Assembly: GCA_035384965.1 (NCBI GenBank)
Contig: DAOOJE010000004.1
Coordinates: 62,001-126,000, forward strand
Direction: 5' to 3'
From: JAAYVZ01 sp035384965
Lineage (GTDB): Bacteria; Acidobacteriota; Thermoanaerobaculia; Thermoanaerobaculales; Thermoanaerobaculaceae
Length of the DNA stretch: 64,000 nucleotides
Translations under genes and position numbers: made by a program
Part shown: piece after piece, positions 8,702 to 18,974 of the stretch
Position numbering within the stretch: position 1 is the first letter of the stretch
How the letters are laid out: each line of letters starts with the position of its first letter
Notes under the pieces: generated by a model
What the model was told of the DNA's origin: nothing
The model's database searches: none
Seen by the model: only the letters and a program-made list of their open reading frames with translations

Positions 8702-11700
8702 CATCCCCTCACTGACAGCGGCGATGCGGGAGGCGGTCGAGGCCCGGGCCTGGGACCGCGGGCTCGCCTTGGCCGAAGAGCTGTGCGAGGTCGCTCCCGA
8801 GGATCCCCGCGGCTGGGTGGGGCAGGCGCTGTGCCTGGCCCGCGCCGGGCGGGTCGCCGAGGCGCGGCCGGTCGCCAGGCGGGCCGTGCTGCTCGCGCCC
8901 GGCGACCCTGAAGTGCGGCGCCTGGCAGCCGACCTCGCCCGCCTGCCGGCAGCGCCGGCCGGCCCCGCCAGCCCCGTCCCTGCCACCCTCTTCGAGGCGG
9001 AGACGCCAGCACCGCCGGACGCCGCGGCCGGCCCACCGCCGCAGCACTGGCCGGTCGGCACCGTGCTGGAGGGGCGGTGGGAGGTGCGCGGCGCCGCCCG
9101 GGGCGGCATGGGGGAGGTGGTGTTCGTCCACGACCGCGCGATCGGGCGGATGGAGGCGGTCAAGACGCCCCTCCCCGAGCAGCTCGCGTCCGAGGAGGGC
9201 CGGGCGCGCTTCGTGCGCGAGGCGGAGGCGTGGATCGGGCTCGGCCTCCACCCCAACGTCTGCTCCGCTTACTTCGTCCACCCCATCGACGGCGTGCCCC
9301 GCCTGTTCATCGAGTACGTGGACGGCGGCAACCTCGACGAGTGGCTGCGCTCCCACGGCGACGCCCCGCTGGCCGAGCGGCTCGACCTGGCGATCCAGCT
9401 CGCCGCCGGCATGCAGCACGCCCACACCTTCGCCTGGGAGGACGAGGCGGGGGTCGAGCACCGGGGTATCGTCCACCGCGACCTCAAGCCCGCCAACGTG
9501 CTGGTGACCCGCGACGGGCAGGTGCGCATCACCGATTTCGGCCTGGTGGGACGGCCCGGGCTCTCCACGCTCACGATCCCGCCGCGGCCGGCCCTGCCGC
9601 CCGGCCTGCCCCCTGCCACGGTGAGCGGGAGCTGGAGCACGCTCACCATGGGGGATGTGGTCATGGGCACCCCGCCGTACATGCCGCCGGAGCAGTGGGA
9701 CGGCGCTCACCTCGTGGGCCCCCCCGGCGACGTGTACGCCTTCGGCTGCATCCTCTACGAGCTGGTGGCGGGGCGACGCCCGTTCCAGCTCGAGGGCGGG
9801 GCCGAGATGCTCGACCCCGAGGTCCGGCTCGCAGCCTGGGAGCGGCTCCACCGCACCGCGTCCCCGCCCGACCTCGCCGCGCTGGTGCCGGGGCTGGCTC
9901 CCGAGCTCGCGGAGCTGGCGCGGCAGTGTCTCGAGAAGGACGCGGCGCGGCGGCCGGCGAGCTTCGCCGAGATACGGGAGCGCCTGACGCGCGTGTACAC
10001 CAGCGTCGCTGGCCGGCCGTACGAGCGCGGCGAGCCCGAGGCTACAACGCTGCTGGCCGACACCCTCAACAACCAGGGGGTCTCATGGGTCACCCTCGGG
10101 CAGCCCCGGCGCGCCGAGGCGGCGTGGCGGCGGGCGCTTGCGGTCCACCCCCAGCACATCGAGGCCTCGTACAACCTCGCGCTCCACCGCTGGCGCGAGG
10201 GGGCCACCGACGCCGAGACGCTGGCGGTGCTGGCCGAGGTCAAGCGGGCGCACACCGCCACCTGGCGCGACGACCACTTCCTGGGGCGACTCGCCCTTCT
10301 CCTCGGCGAGTTCGACGCCGCGCTCGCCAACCTGCGCGTCGCGGCCGACACCGCGCCCGACTGGGAGCCGTCGCGCGACGCGGCGCTGGCTGCAGCGGCG
10401 GTGGCCTGGCGCGACAGCCGGGGCGAGCTCTGGCGCGAGGCGCTCGGCCGCCTCGACGCGCACGTCGAGCGCGTGGCCAGCGACCCGACCGGCGCCTCGC
10501 TCCGCATCGTGGCGCTGTCCCGGCTCGGGGAGCTGGCCGCCGCGCGCCGCGCCTGGGAGTCCGCAGCGGCCGCCGGGCTCCAGCTCGACGCCTCCCCGGC
10601 CGAGGCGGCGCTCGCCACGATACCCGGCGCCTGCCTCGGCAGGCGCGTCGCAGCGGTGCCGGGCCGGGCCACCGGTGCGGCCGTCACACCGGACGGGAGG
10701 ATGGCGGTCGTGGTCGCCGAGGACGGGCGCGTCTGCATCCTCGACCCGGCCTCGGGGGAGGTGACACGCACCCTGCGGCCGCCGGGAGGGCGGCCCCGTT
10801 GTGTGGCGATGTCGCCGGACGGGCAGGCGGTGCTGCTGGCCGGTGGGACGGAACGGGTCGGGGTCTGGTCGCTCGCCCGCGCTGTCGGGGACCGCCAGCT
10901 GGCGCTGCAGCCCGGCATCCTCGCCGCTCTCGCGGTGAGCCGCGACGGGCAGTCGGTGCTGGGGCTGGGCTCGGAGGGCAGCCTCACGGTGTGGGAGCTG
11001 GCGAGCGGGGCCAGGATCGCGAGCTGGCGGGCTCACGGCGCCCACGGGACGTGCCTGGCAGTGGCAGCGATCGACCGCGTGGTGAGCGCCGGCGCCGACG
11101 GCACCGTGAAGGTGCACGAGCTCCCCTCGGGCCGCACCCTGGCCGCGCTCGAGCTCGGCCCCGGGCAGGTCGTGACCGCCCTCGCCGCCTCGGTCGATCT
11201 CTCGCGCGTGCTGCTCGCCACCGAGGACCGCAGCGTGAGGGTGTGGGACGCCCGCACCGGCCGGGTCGAGCGCCGCTTCGGTGGGCACGCCGACCGGATC
11301 CCTTTCCTGGCGCTGCACCCCACCGAGCCGGTCATGCTCTCGGCCAGCCTCGACGGCACACTCCGCTTCTGGGACCTCGAGCGCGGCGAGCCGTTGGCCG
11401 CGGTCCGCGTCGGCGCCCCGGTCGCGGCCGGCGCCGCCGGAGAGACCCTCGCCCAGGTGCTGCTCGCCCACGGCGGCGGAGCCTCGCTTCTCGACGGCCA
11501 CCGCGCGCCGGCGTTCCGACCCGGATGGGCGCTCGCCCGGCCGCTCACCACCGACCTCACCCGCGAGCGCCTCACGACCTTCCGCTTCTCGCTCGCCGAG
11601 GCCGAGGTCCGGCTCGGGGCCGAGGACTGGCGTGGCGCGCTCGAACGGGTGCGCGCCGCCCGCGCGGTCGACGGGTTCGCGCGCGCCCCGGAGGCGCTGG

Positions 11701-13697
11701 CGGTGCTGTCGCGCCTCCAGGAGCGCCTCCCCCACCACACCCTTCGCGACGCCTGGGAGGAAAAGTGCATTGCTGCTCACGCCGACCGGGTGACCGCGCT
11801 CGCGCTGTCGCCCGACGGCCGGCTCGCGTTCTCGGCCGGGGCCGACGGCCAGCTTGCGATGTGGCGGCTGGCCGACGGCGAGGCCGTGTGGCGCGCCAGT
11901 GCGGGCGGCGGGTTTGAGACGGCGGCCGCGTTCACTCCCGACGGCTCGCGCCTCGTCACCGGAGGCCTGTCGCATGCGGTCCGGGTCCGGGACGCCGCAG
12001 GAGGGCGGCCGTTTGCCGCATGGACGGGCCACAGCGGCGAGATCACCGAGGTCGTGCCAGCGGCGGGCGGCGAGGTGGTCGTGACTGCCAGCGTCGACCA
12101 CACGGTGCACGTCTGGGAGCTGGGGACCGGCACCTGCCGGCTCGTCGGCTCCCACCATCGCGCGCCCGTACTGGCGGCGGCGCTCGATCCAGGCGAGCGC
12201 TTCGTGCTCAGCGCCGACGACACCGGCACCGTCCTGCTGTGGGGTCTCGAGCGGGGCAACCTGCTGGGCCGGCTGCCGGGCCACACTGCAGCCGTCACCA
12301 CGGTGGCCGTCTCCCCCGACGGCACGGCGGCGATCACCGGCGACCGGGACGGCCGGCTCCGGTTCTTCGACCTCGCCACCGGCCGCATCGCGCGCGTGCT
12401 CGAGACACCCCAGGACCCGATCACCTGCCTCGCGTTCACCCCGGACGGGCGGTTCGTGGCGAGCGGCGGGCGCAGCGGCAGTGTACGGGTGTGGGACCCA
12501 CGGGCCCGGGAGTGCCTGCAGACGCTGGGCGGGCACACCGCAGCCGTCACCGGCCTGGCGTTCGGACCGGGCGCCCGGTTCCTGCTCTCGGCGTCGGCCG
12601 ACGGCACGCTGCGAAGCTGGTTTTGCGAGTGGGAACCGGAGGATCGACCCGCCACCGAGTGGGACGAGCGGGCGCTGCCGTTTCTCGAACTCTTCCTGCA
12701 CCGCCACGGTCCGGGCCCGTGGCGCGAGGACGCCCTCCGTGAGCTCGCAGCCGAGCTCGGCCGGCGGGGTTTCGGGTGGATTCGGGCGGAGGCGGTGCGC
12801 CGCCGGCTCGCCGAGCTGGCGCCGGCCTGGCCGGGGCTTCTCGAACCACTGGCCCGGGCCGGCCGCACCGCGGCCACCTCGCGCCTGGCAGCACCGGTGG
12901 CGACGGCGCGCGGAGCGCCGCGCTGGCTCGTGGGGCTCGGCCTCGGCCTCGCGGGGCTGCTCGTCGTTGCGGCCGCTGCCGTGTGGCAAACCCATGCCCT
13001 GCCACGCTTTGACGCCGAGGCGCTCGAGCGGGTGCGCGCCGGCGTGCAGGTGGCGCTCCTGTCGCGCCACGACGCGGTGCGGGGGGAGTGCGACCGGGCG
13101 GCCCTCGACGGCTACGTGCGGACGTTCGCCCACCCGTACGAAGCCGACGCGGCGACGGCGGCGCTGGCGGCCGCCTGCCTCGAGCGCCTCGCCGACCCGC
13201 GCAGCGTCGAGCCCCTGCTGGTGCTGGCCCGCCGCAGCGAGGACCCCGGCGAGCCCCCCTGGGAGGCGCTGCGCTCGTACCGCGGTGAACGTGTGGCGGC
13301 GACGCTGGCGCGCATGAGCGAGCCAGTGGTGGGCGAGGTGGCGCACGCCCTCGACGACCCCGACCCCGCGGTCCGGGGCACGGCGGCGCGCGCGCTGGCC
13401 TGGGGAGGCAGCGAGCCTGCCCTGGCGGCGCTCGAATCGAGCGTCTACGACCCCGAGGAAGGCCCCCGCCAGGCGGTGGCGTCGGTGCTCCCCGCGATGT
13501 TCGCCAGCCCGCACATGACGGCCGAAAAGGCGCTCGCGCTCGTCGAGCGGCTGGCGGGCGATGCCTCCCCGGTGACCCGCCGGCTGGCCGCGGAGGCCCT
13601 CGCCGTACTCGACGGGGCCGGCGCCCGCCGCCTGGCGAGGCGTCTCGCCGCGGACCCCGACCCCGAGGTCCGGGCTGCGGCGAGAGGCCGCCGCTGA
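8688..13697 (+). CDS. Giant Ser/Thr kinase-TPR-WD40-TM-HEAT protein
   Basis: This 1669-residue protein combines five modules. An N-terminal helical/TPR-like region spans 1-90. A protein kinase domain spans about 119-440 (ARGGMGEVVF loop, AVKTP lysine near 158, HRDLKPANVLV near 263, DFGLVG, MPPEQWD). TPR-like helices fill about 450-640. Two groups of WD40 repeats follow: about 6-7 blades at 640-940 and 7 blades at 1020-1310, with recognisable ends such as VRVWDARTG, LRFWDLERG and VRVWDPRAR. One membrane helix lies near 1411-1434 and HEAT-like repeats run to the C-terminus. With one TM helix the kinase and propellers would be cytoplasmic and the HEAT part periplasmic. ATG 8688 overlaps the FHA-kinase gene. 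The role is unknown; a membrane-linked signalling scaffold is an inference. Confidence 0.9.
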
Positions 13698-13723
13698 GAG
13701 AGATCGAGCGACACCAGGCGGGC

Positions 13724-13752
13724 TTTACAGCCGCGGCGAGCGGTCGTACACT
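13724..13752 (+). promoter_or_regulatory. Sigma70-like promoter for the CTERM protein gene
   Basis: TTTACA (13724-13729) and TACACT (13747-13752) are separated by exactly 17 nt, 29 nt before the ATG at 13782. A strong Shine-Dalgarno AAGGGGGA lies between them and the start. The CTERM gene therefore probably has its own transcript rather than depending on the kinase genes. Confidence 0.6.
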
Positions 13753-13781
13753 GAGTCAGCTTTGAAAGGGGGATTCATCAA

Positions 13782-15008
13782 ATGACTGGCAGGCGCTCAT
13801 TGTGGGCAATGTGTCTTCTCTTGGCGCTCGCGGCGGCAGGGGTCGGGGCCGAGGAGGCTCCCGTCGACCTGACCAAGGTGATGCCGTACACCGCGCCGCC
13901 TTCGGTTCCGGCCGGTGGGCCGGTGCCGAACGGGGGCTCGGCCACCCTGGCGATCCTCGACGACTTCAACCGGGCCGATGGCCCGATCGGCCCCAACTGG
14001 ACCGTTCATGACGGTTCCTGCAACGTCTCCAACAACGCGGCCGTGTGCAGCGGCCAGGGGCGGGCGACGTTCAACGGCGCCCCCGGCACCGGCGACACGG
14101 CCGAGCTGGACGTCGCGAACAACACCACCAGCCTGCAGTACGCGGCGTTGCTGCTCAACTACGGCGCGGGCAGCACCAACCTCTTCCTGAAGGTGCAGAA
14201 CCAGTTCGGCGGCAACCAGTTCGGCCACGCGGCGTGCTACACGGGCAACAATGGGGACTCGTTTGGCCTCGGGTTCTTCGCGCTGAGCTCGCCGTTTTCG
14301 ACCGCGCACATGAAGGCGACGCGCTCCGGCACCACGGTGACGCTCGAGTTCACCAACATCGACGGCGGCGCACAGCCCGACCAGACGTACGTGTGCACGG
14401 GCGCTCCCGCCGCCGAGGGTACCGGGGTCGGCATCGGTGGTTACGCTGGGCTGACGCGCATGGACAACTTCGCGGTCAATGGCGGCGGCCTGCAGCCCGC
14501 CGACGTCAGCGGCACCAAGACCGTGAGCGGCGGCCCGTACCGGCCGGGCGGAACCGTCACGTACACGATCGTGCTGAGCAACGCCGGCCCCGGGACGCAG
14601 GGCGACAACCCCGGCAACGAGTTCGAGGATACCTTGCCGCCGCAGCTCACCGCCACCGGTGCTTCCGCCAGCTCGGGCACCCTGTCGCGGGTGGGTAACT
14701 ACGTGACGTGGAACGGCGCCATCCCGTCCGGGGGCTCGGTGACGATCTCGATCAGCGCCGTGATCAACCCGGTTCCAGCCGGCGCCACGGTTTCCAACCA
14801 GGGCACCATCCGCTACGACGGCTCTGGCAGCGGGAGCAACGGTTCGACCCGCCTCACCGACGACCCCGCGGTGTCCGGCAGCGAGAACCCCACGACGTTC
14901 GTCGTCGCGGCGCCGGAGCCGATCCCGGCCCTCGGGCCGGGAGGCCTGGCGGGGCTCGCGCTGCTGGTCGGCCTCGCCGCGCTGCTGCTGCTGCGCCGGC
15001 TCGGCTGA
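13782..15008 (+). CDS. Secreted DUF11-domain protein with IPTL-CTERM-like sorting signal
   Basis: This 408-residue exported protein has a signal peptide at 1-23 (LLLALAAAGVGAEE). A concanavalin/LamG-like domain spans about 58-235 (LDDFNRADGPIGPNW, and the end TRMDNFAVNGGG). A DUF11-type beta-sandwich spans about 240-375 (GGTVTYTIVLSNAGPG, FEDTLPP, TATGASASSGT). The C-terminus IPALGPGGLAGLALL, followed by a hydrophobic helix and RR, has the layout of IPTL-CTERM sorting signals: motif, helix, basic tail. Such proteins are thought to be processed and displayed at the cell surface. No sorting protease is seen in the window. The gene has its own promoter and a hairpin downstream. The ligand or function is unknown. 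Confidence 0.85.
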   Translation: MTGRRSLWAMCLLLALAAAGVGAEEAPVDLTKVMPYTAPPSVPAGGPVPNGGSATLAILDDFNRADGPIGPNWTVHDGSCNVSNNAAVCSGQGRATFNGAPGTGDTAELDVANNTTSLQYAALLLNYGAGSTNLFLKVQNQFGGNQFGHAACYTGNNGDSFGLGFFALSSPFSTAHMKATRSGTTVTLEFTNIDGGAQPDQTYVCTGAPAAEGTGVGIGGYAGLTRMDNFAVNGGGLQPADVSGTKTVSGGPYRPGGTVTYTIVLSNAGPGTQGDNPGNEFEDTLPPQLTATGASASSGTLSRVGNYVTWNGAIPSGGSVTISISAVINPVPAGATVSNQGTIRYDGSGSGSNGSTRLTDDPAVSGSENPTTFVVAAPEPIPALGPGGLAGLALLVGLAALLLLRRLG

Positions 15009-15029
15009 ACGGCCCATCGCTGAACGTTC

Positions 15030-15053
15030 GCGGCCCCGCTCCGGCGGGGCCGC
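15030..15053 (+). terminator. GC-rich hairpin after the CTERM gene
   Basis: A 10-bp perfect stem, GCGGCCCCGC with GCGGGGCCGC, encloses the loop TCCG 21 nt after the stop codon. There is no U-tract, so its terminator role is plausible but not certain. Confidence 0.5.
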
Positions 15054-15201
15054 GGCGTTGCTGGCGGCGGCTGCGCGGCACGCCTGGAGGTGGCGCCGGG
15101 TGAGTCGGCGGGCGCCCGCACGCACCGTGATTGCCGTACCGGCAGCGGGGGATCGGTGTGTCTTCGGGATCGGCCCGGCGGATCGGCTACAGTACGGCGT
15201 G

Positions 15202-15762
15202 ATGGCGCGCTCTCGCTGCCTGCCCCCGGACCCCGCAACCCGGGCCTCGCACCGCTGGCCGGGGCGGGAGTGGGCGGTGCTCTTCGACTGGGGCGACACC
15301 GTGATGCGTGTCTTTCCCGGTTCGGTCGGGCCGATGGCAGGGTGGCCGCGCGTGGAGGCGGTGCCGGGCGTGCGGCAGGCGCTCGCCGCGCTGCGGCCCC
15401 ACGCCGTGCTGGGGCTCGCCACCAACGCCGCGGATTCGTACGCCGAGGAGATCCGCGCCGCGCTGCGGCGAGTGCGGCTGTCCTCGTACTTCGAGAAGGT
15501 TTTCTGCTACCGGTCGCTGGGGGTGCGCAAGCCGTCGCGCCGGTACTTCGCGGCCGTGCTCGCCGACCTCGGGTTGCCGTCGGAGCGGGTGGTCATGGTG
15601 GGCGACGAGTGGCACGCCGACGTCGAAGGGGCGCTTTCGGCCGGCCTGCGGGCGGTGTGGTACGACCCGTCGCGGCGCGGAGAGTGCCGCCACGAGCGGG
15701 TGCGGACGCTGCACGAGATGTCGGCGCTGCCGCGCATCTTGCGTGAATGGGGGGTGACATGA
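15202..15762 (+). CDS. HAD-family hydrolase
   Basis: This 186-residue haloacid-dehalogenase-like phosphatase has motif I FDWGDTV near residue 32 (nucleophile Asp and acid/base Asp), motif II LATNA, the motif III lysine in VRKPSRRYF and motif IV MVGDEWHADVEGA. A short cap after motif I fits subfamily I. The substrate is unknown; sugar or nucleotide phosphates are usual. The ATG at 15202 has no Shine-Dalgarno but has TACAGT 8 nt upstream, so the mRNA may be leaderless; longer in-frame extensions exist but lack support. Its stop overlaps the start of the C45-type gene by 4 bp (ATGA), so the two form an operon. Confidence 0.85.
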   Translation: MARSRCLPPDPATRASHRWPGREWAVLFDWGDTVMRVFPGSVGPMAGWPRVEAVPGVRQALAALRPHAVLGLATNAADSYAEEIRAALRRVRLSSYFEKVFCYRSLGVRKPSRRYFAAVLADLGLPSERVVMVGDEWHADVEGALSAGLRAVWYDPSRRGECRHERVRTLHEMSALPRILREWGVT

Positions 15763-18700
15763 AGCGGCTGATCGGGTTGGCGGCGCTGGGCGTGGCGATG
15801 GGGACGGCCGGGGCGGGCTCGCCCGGACCGGGCAACGCAGGTTTCGAGCAGGGGCTCGAGGGGTGGGAGCTGCTCGCGAAAGGCCGGCCGGCGGCCGCCA
15901 GGGTGGCCGTCGACACAACGGTCGCGCACGGCGGCAGCGGCTCGCTGCGCCTCGAGTGCGCCGCGGCGTGCGAGGCCACGGTGGCCTCGGCACCGTTGCG
16001 GCTGGAGGTGGGTCGCCCGTACCGGCTGCGCGGGGTGATCCGCACCAGGGCGGCGGTCGCCGACCCGCTTTCGCGTTACCCCACCGCGGTGCCGGCCACG
16101 CTGTCGATGGCTTCCTTCCCGTTCACCAACCACGCCCCCGCAGTCGGTGCCGACGCCGACTGGACAGCGGTCGAGACGGTGTTCATCGCAACACGCGGCG
16201 AGGACCGGGTGCAGCTCCACCTCGGGCGCAACGGCACCGCCACTGGCACGGTGTGGTTCGACGACCTCGCAGTGGAGGAGGTGATCGACATCGCCGCGCT
16301 CGTGGCACCCGAAACCGTGCGCTGGCAAGGCGAGGGGTTCCGCTACGACGACCGGGGCTGGATCATGCTCCACGTCGAAGGCGCGCCGCACGCGCGCGGC
16401 TTCCAGCACGGGTCGCTCGTCGCCGACGAGATCGTGGCGTACATCTCGAAGCTCGCAATCCAGGAAAACGGCAAGGAGCCGGCGGCCGGGTGGGCGAGCC
16501 TGCGCTCGCGCGCCGACCTGCTGTTCCTGCGCGGGTTCGACGCCGAGCAGCTCGAGGAAATGAAGGGAATTGCCGACGGTGCGGCGCGCGCCGGCGCGCG
16601 CTACGACGGCCGGGCGCTCGACCTGCTCGACATCGTCACGCTCAACTCGATCATCGACCTGGATTACGCGGCGAGCGGCATCAAGGTGACGCCGCACGCG
16701 CTTTCGGGGCGGAGCTTTCTCGCCGCCGCCGAGGAAATGGACATCCCCGACACCCGTCACAAGTGCTCCGCTATCGCCGCCACCGGGCCGGCCACGGCCG
16801 ACGGCGGCGTCGTGTTCGGCCAGATCTTCATGTGGGGCGGGTACACGGGAGTGCACTTCAACGTCCTGTGCGACCTCGTGCCAACCACGGGGCAGCGCCT
16901 CGTCTACCACACGTTCCCGGGCGGGATCCACTCCGGCACAGACTTTTACCTCAACGACGCCGGCATCGTCTTCGGCGAGACCACGGTGGCCCAGACCCCG
17001 TTCGAGATCAGCGGCACACCGCAGTCCTCGCGCGCCCGGCGCGCCGCCCAGTACGCGCGCTCGATCGACGACGTGGTGCGCATCCTCTCGGAGCGCAACA
17101 ACGGGCTGTACACCAACGACTGGCCGATTGCCGACCTCGGGACCGGCGAGACGGCGGTGTTCCTGCTCGGCACGAAGCGCTCGAAGCTCTGGCGCAGCTC
17201 GGACCGGCCGGCGCCGTTCGGCACACCGGGCTTTCTCTGGGCCAACAACAACGCCCGCGACGACGGTGTGCGGCGGGAGTACGCGGTGCAACCGGACGAC
17301 GCCCCGTTCGACCTGGCGTTCGGGGCGTGGAACCGCGACATCGCGTTCCGTGAGTTCTATCACCGGTACAAGGGGAAGATCGACGCCGAAAACACCCTCG
17401 AGCTGCTGGCGAGCTCGCCGGTGAACCGCCCCCACGCCTGCGACGGCAAGCTCACCACCACCGAGATGGGCCGCCGCATGGTGTTTCTTGCTCACCACGG
17501 GAAGACCACGTTGCGCGAGAAGATCCCGGGCACCTCCCGCCGCATGCCGGACCTGCCGGGCGCGGTCCCGCACCTCGCGCTGGGGTGGGCGCCGCAGAGC
17601 CCGGTCGTGGTGGCGCACATGCTCCGGGCGGCGCGCCGCGCGCCGGCCGGGGCTCCAGCAGAGCCGGCACTGGTGCTCGAGCACACCTCAGACCGGTACC
17701 GCGTGGACAGGGCCAGGCTCTGGCGGCAAAGCGTCTTTCCGGCTTCCGACCGCGACAACTGGCTGACCTCGGCGTCGGCCGCGTACTGGCGGATGCTGCG
17801 CGACCTCCCCGACAGGCCCGAGAAGGCTTTCGCCAGGCTTTCCAACCAGCTCGCCGAGCTCGGCAACCGGTACCTGTACGTCGTTTCTCGCGAGCCGGAC
17901 CTCGCGCCCGTCAAGGCCGAGCGTTCCTACGAGCGCTACGGCACGTACCAGATCCCCCGCATCAAGGGCACCTTCGCCCTGCACCAGCTGCGGCTCGCGC
18001 TCGGGACCGATACCTTCCTCGCGGCCATGCGAGCGGCGCACGAGCGGTTCGGGAACCGCCCCGCGAGCACGGCAGCGTTCCTGGAGGCGCTGTCAGCCGG
18101 CGCCGGGCGCGACGTGTCGGGGATCGTGCGGCCGTGGATCGAGCGGGAGGGGCTCCCGGACCCGAAAGTCTCGGCGCGCATCGAGCCAGCCGGAGCCCAG
18201 TGGGTCGTCAAGCTGGAAGTCCGGCAGGAGGGCACGCCGTGGCGGCTGTGGGGCGCGGTGGCCATCGATACGGGCGGGCAGCGGCGGCTCGAGGCCGTGG
18301 AGCTGGCAGGCCCGCTGACCGCGGTCGAGTGGCGCGTCAAGGACCGGCCGACGCGGGTGCTCTTCAACGCCGGGCGGGACTTCCCGGTCCCCGACACCCG
18401 TTACTTTGCGTGGTCCTCGTTTGCCGACGACTTCAGCCGCACGCTCGTCGTCTGGGGCACGGCCCGCCAGGTGGAGGCCAACCACACGACTGCTCTGCGT
18501 TTCCAGACCACGCTCGCGGACGCGTTTTCCGAGGTCCTGCCGCCAGTTGTCAAGGATGCGGAGTTGACGGCGGAACAGGCGGCCAGGCACGACCTCGTGG
18601 CACTCGGGGAGCTGCGCGACAACGCGCTGCTGCAGCGGCTGGCCGCAGCCCTGCCGGCGGAGCTGGGGCACGGCTTCTTCCGTTTCCGAGGCCGAACCTA

Positions 18701-18920
18701 CGGCCACCCCGACGACGGGCTGTACCTGGTCGTGCCGAACCCCTACAACCCGAAGCGCACGCTCTACCTCGTGGCCGCCAACAGCGCCATCCAGCTCTGG
18801 CGCATGACAAAGGCCTACCAGCCGACGCTCCCGAACTGGGCGATCGCTCGCGGCGACGAGATCCAGGAGCAGGGGTTCTTCGACCCCGAGCGCTTCGCCT
18901 TCGAGCTCGCCGAACAGTAG
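15759..18920 (+). CDS. Large secreted C45-type (acyltransferase/phospholipase-B-like) hydrolase with M1-like C-terminal part
   Basis: This 1053-residue exported protein has a signal peptide at 1-20, a jelly-roll carbohydrate-binding-like domain at about 25-185 (NAGFEQGLEGWELL, VWFDDLAVEEV) and an Ntn-hydrolase domain of the C45 acyl-CoA:6-aminopenicillanate acyltransferase/phospholipase-B-like group. The latter shows EGAPHARGFQHGSLVADEI and the expected nucleophile Cys336 in HKCSAIAATGPATADGG. Residues of about 720-805 (YGTYQIPRIKGTFALHQL, FLEALSAGAGRDVSGIVRPW) resemble the end of M1 metallopeptidases, but no HEXXH zinc site is seen, so that part is probably a scaffold. ATG 15759 follows GGGGGG and overlaps the HAD stop. 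The likely reaction is amide-bond hydrolysis on an extracellular substrate; which one is unknown. Confidence 0.8.
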   Translation: MKRLIGLAALGVAMGTAGAGSPGPGNAGFEQGLEGWELLAKGRPAAARVAVDTTVAHGGSGSLRLECAAACEATVASAPLRLEVGRPYRLRGVIRTRAAVADPLSRYPTAVPATLSMASFPFTNHAPAVGADADWTAVETVFIATRGEDRVQLHLGRNGTATGTVWFDDLAVEEVIDIAALVAPETVRWQGEGFRYDDRGWIMLHVEGAPHARGFQHGSLVADEIVAYISKLAIQENGKEPAAGWASLRSRADLLFLRGFDAEQLEEMKGIADGAARAGARYDGRALDLLDIVTLNSIIDLDYAASGIKVTPHALSGRSFLAAAEEMDIPDTRHKCSAIAATGPATADGGVVFGQIFMWGGYTGVHFNVLCDLVPTTGQRLVYHTFPGGIHSGTDFYLNDAGIVFGETTVAQTPFEISGTPQSSRARRAAQYARSIDDVVRILSERNNGLYTNDWPIADLGTGETAVFLLGTKRSKLWRSSDRPAPFGTPGFLWANNNARDDGVRREYAVQPDDAPFDLAFGAWNRDIAFREFYHRYKGKIDAENTLELLASSPVNRPHACDGKLTTTEMGRRMVFLAHHGKTTLREKIPGTSRRMPDLPGAVPHLALGWAPQSPVVVAHMLRAARRAPAGAPAEPALVLEHTSDRYRVDRARLWRQSVFPASDRDNWLTSASAAYWRMLRDLPDRPEKAFARLSNQLAELGNRYLYVVSREPDLAPVKAERSYERYGTYQIPRIKGTFALHQLRLALGTDTFLAAMRAAHERFGNRPASTAAFLEALSAGAGRDVSGIVRPWIEREGLPDPKVSARIEPAGAQWVVKLEVRQEGTPWRLWGAVAIDTGGQRRLEAVELAGPLTAVEWRVKDRPTRVLFNAGRDFPVPDTRYFAWSSFADDFSRTLVVWGTARQVEANHTTALRFQTTLADAFSEVLPPVVKDAELTAEQAARHDLVALGELRDNALLQRLAAALPAELGHGFFRFRGRTYGHPDDGLYLVVPNPYNPKRTLYLVAANSAIQLWRMTKAYQPTLPNWAIARGDEIQEQGFFDPERFAFELAEQ

Positions 18921-18922
18921 CC

Positions 18923-18939
18923 GCGGGCCTTGCGCCCGC
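18923..18939 (+). terminator. Short hairpin between convergent genes
   Basis: GCGGGC (18923-18928) and GCCCGC (18934-18939) flank a 5-nt loop 3 nt after the C45-type gene stop. It is followed by TGCCTTT. It is a weak terminator candidate serving the plus-strand gene and possibly the minus-strand one. Confidence 0.35.
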
Positions 18940-18974
18940 TGCCTTTCGCCGCCGGACCAGGGGCCGCGGCCAGG

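Noticed and set aside
10660..12640. DNA-level tandem repeat in the giant kinase gene
   Set aside because: The repeats are WD40 blades at protein level; the DNA copies are diverged and differ in length.
17900..18170. An active M1 aminopeptidase domain in the C45-type protein
   Set aside because: Only the family's C-terminal part is matched; no HEXXH zinc motif is visible.
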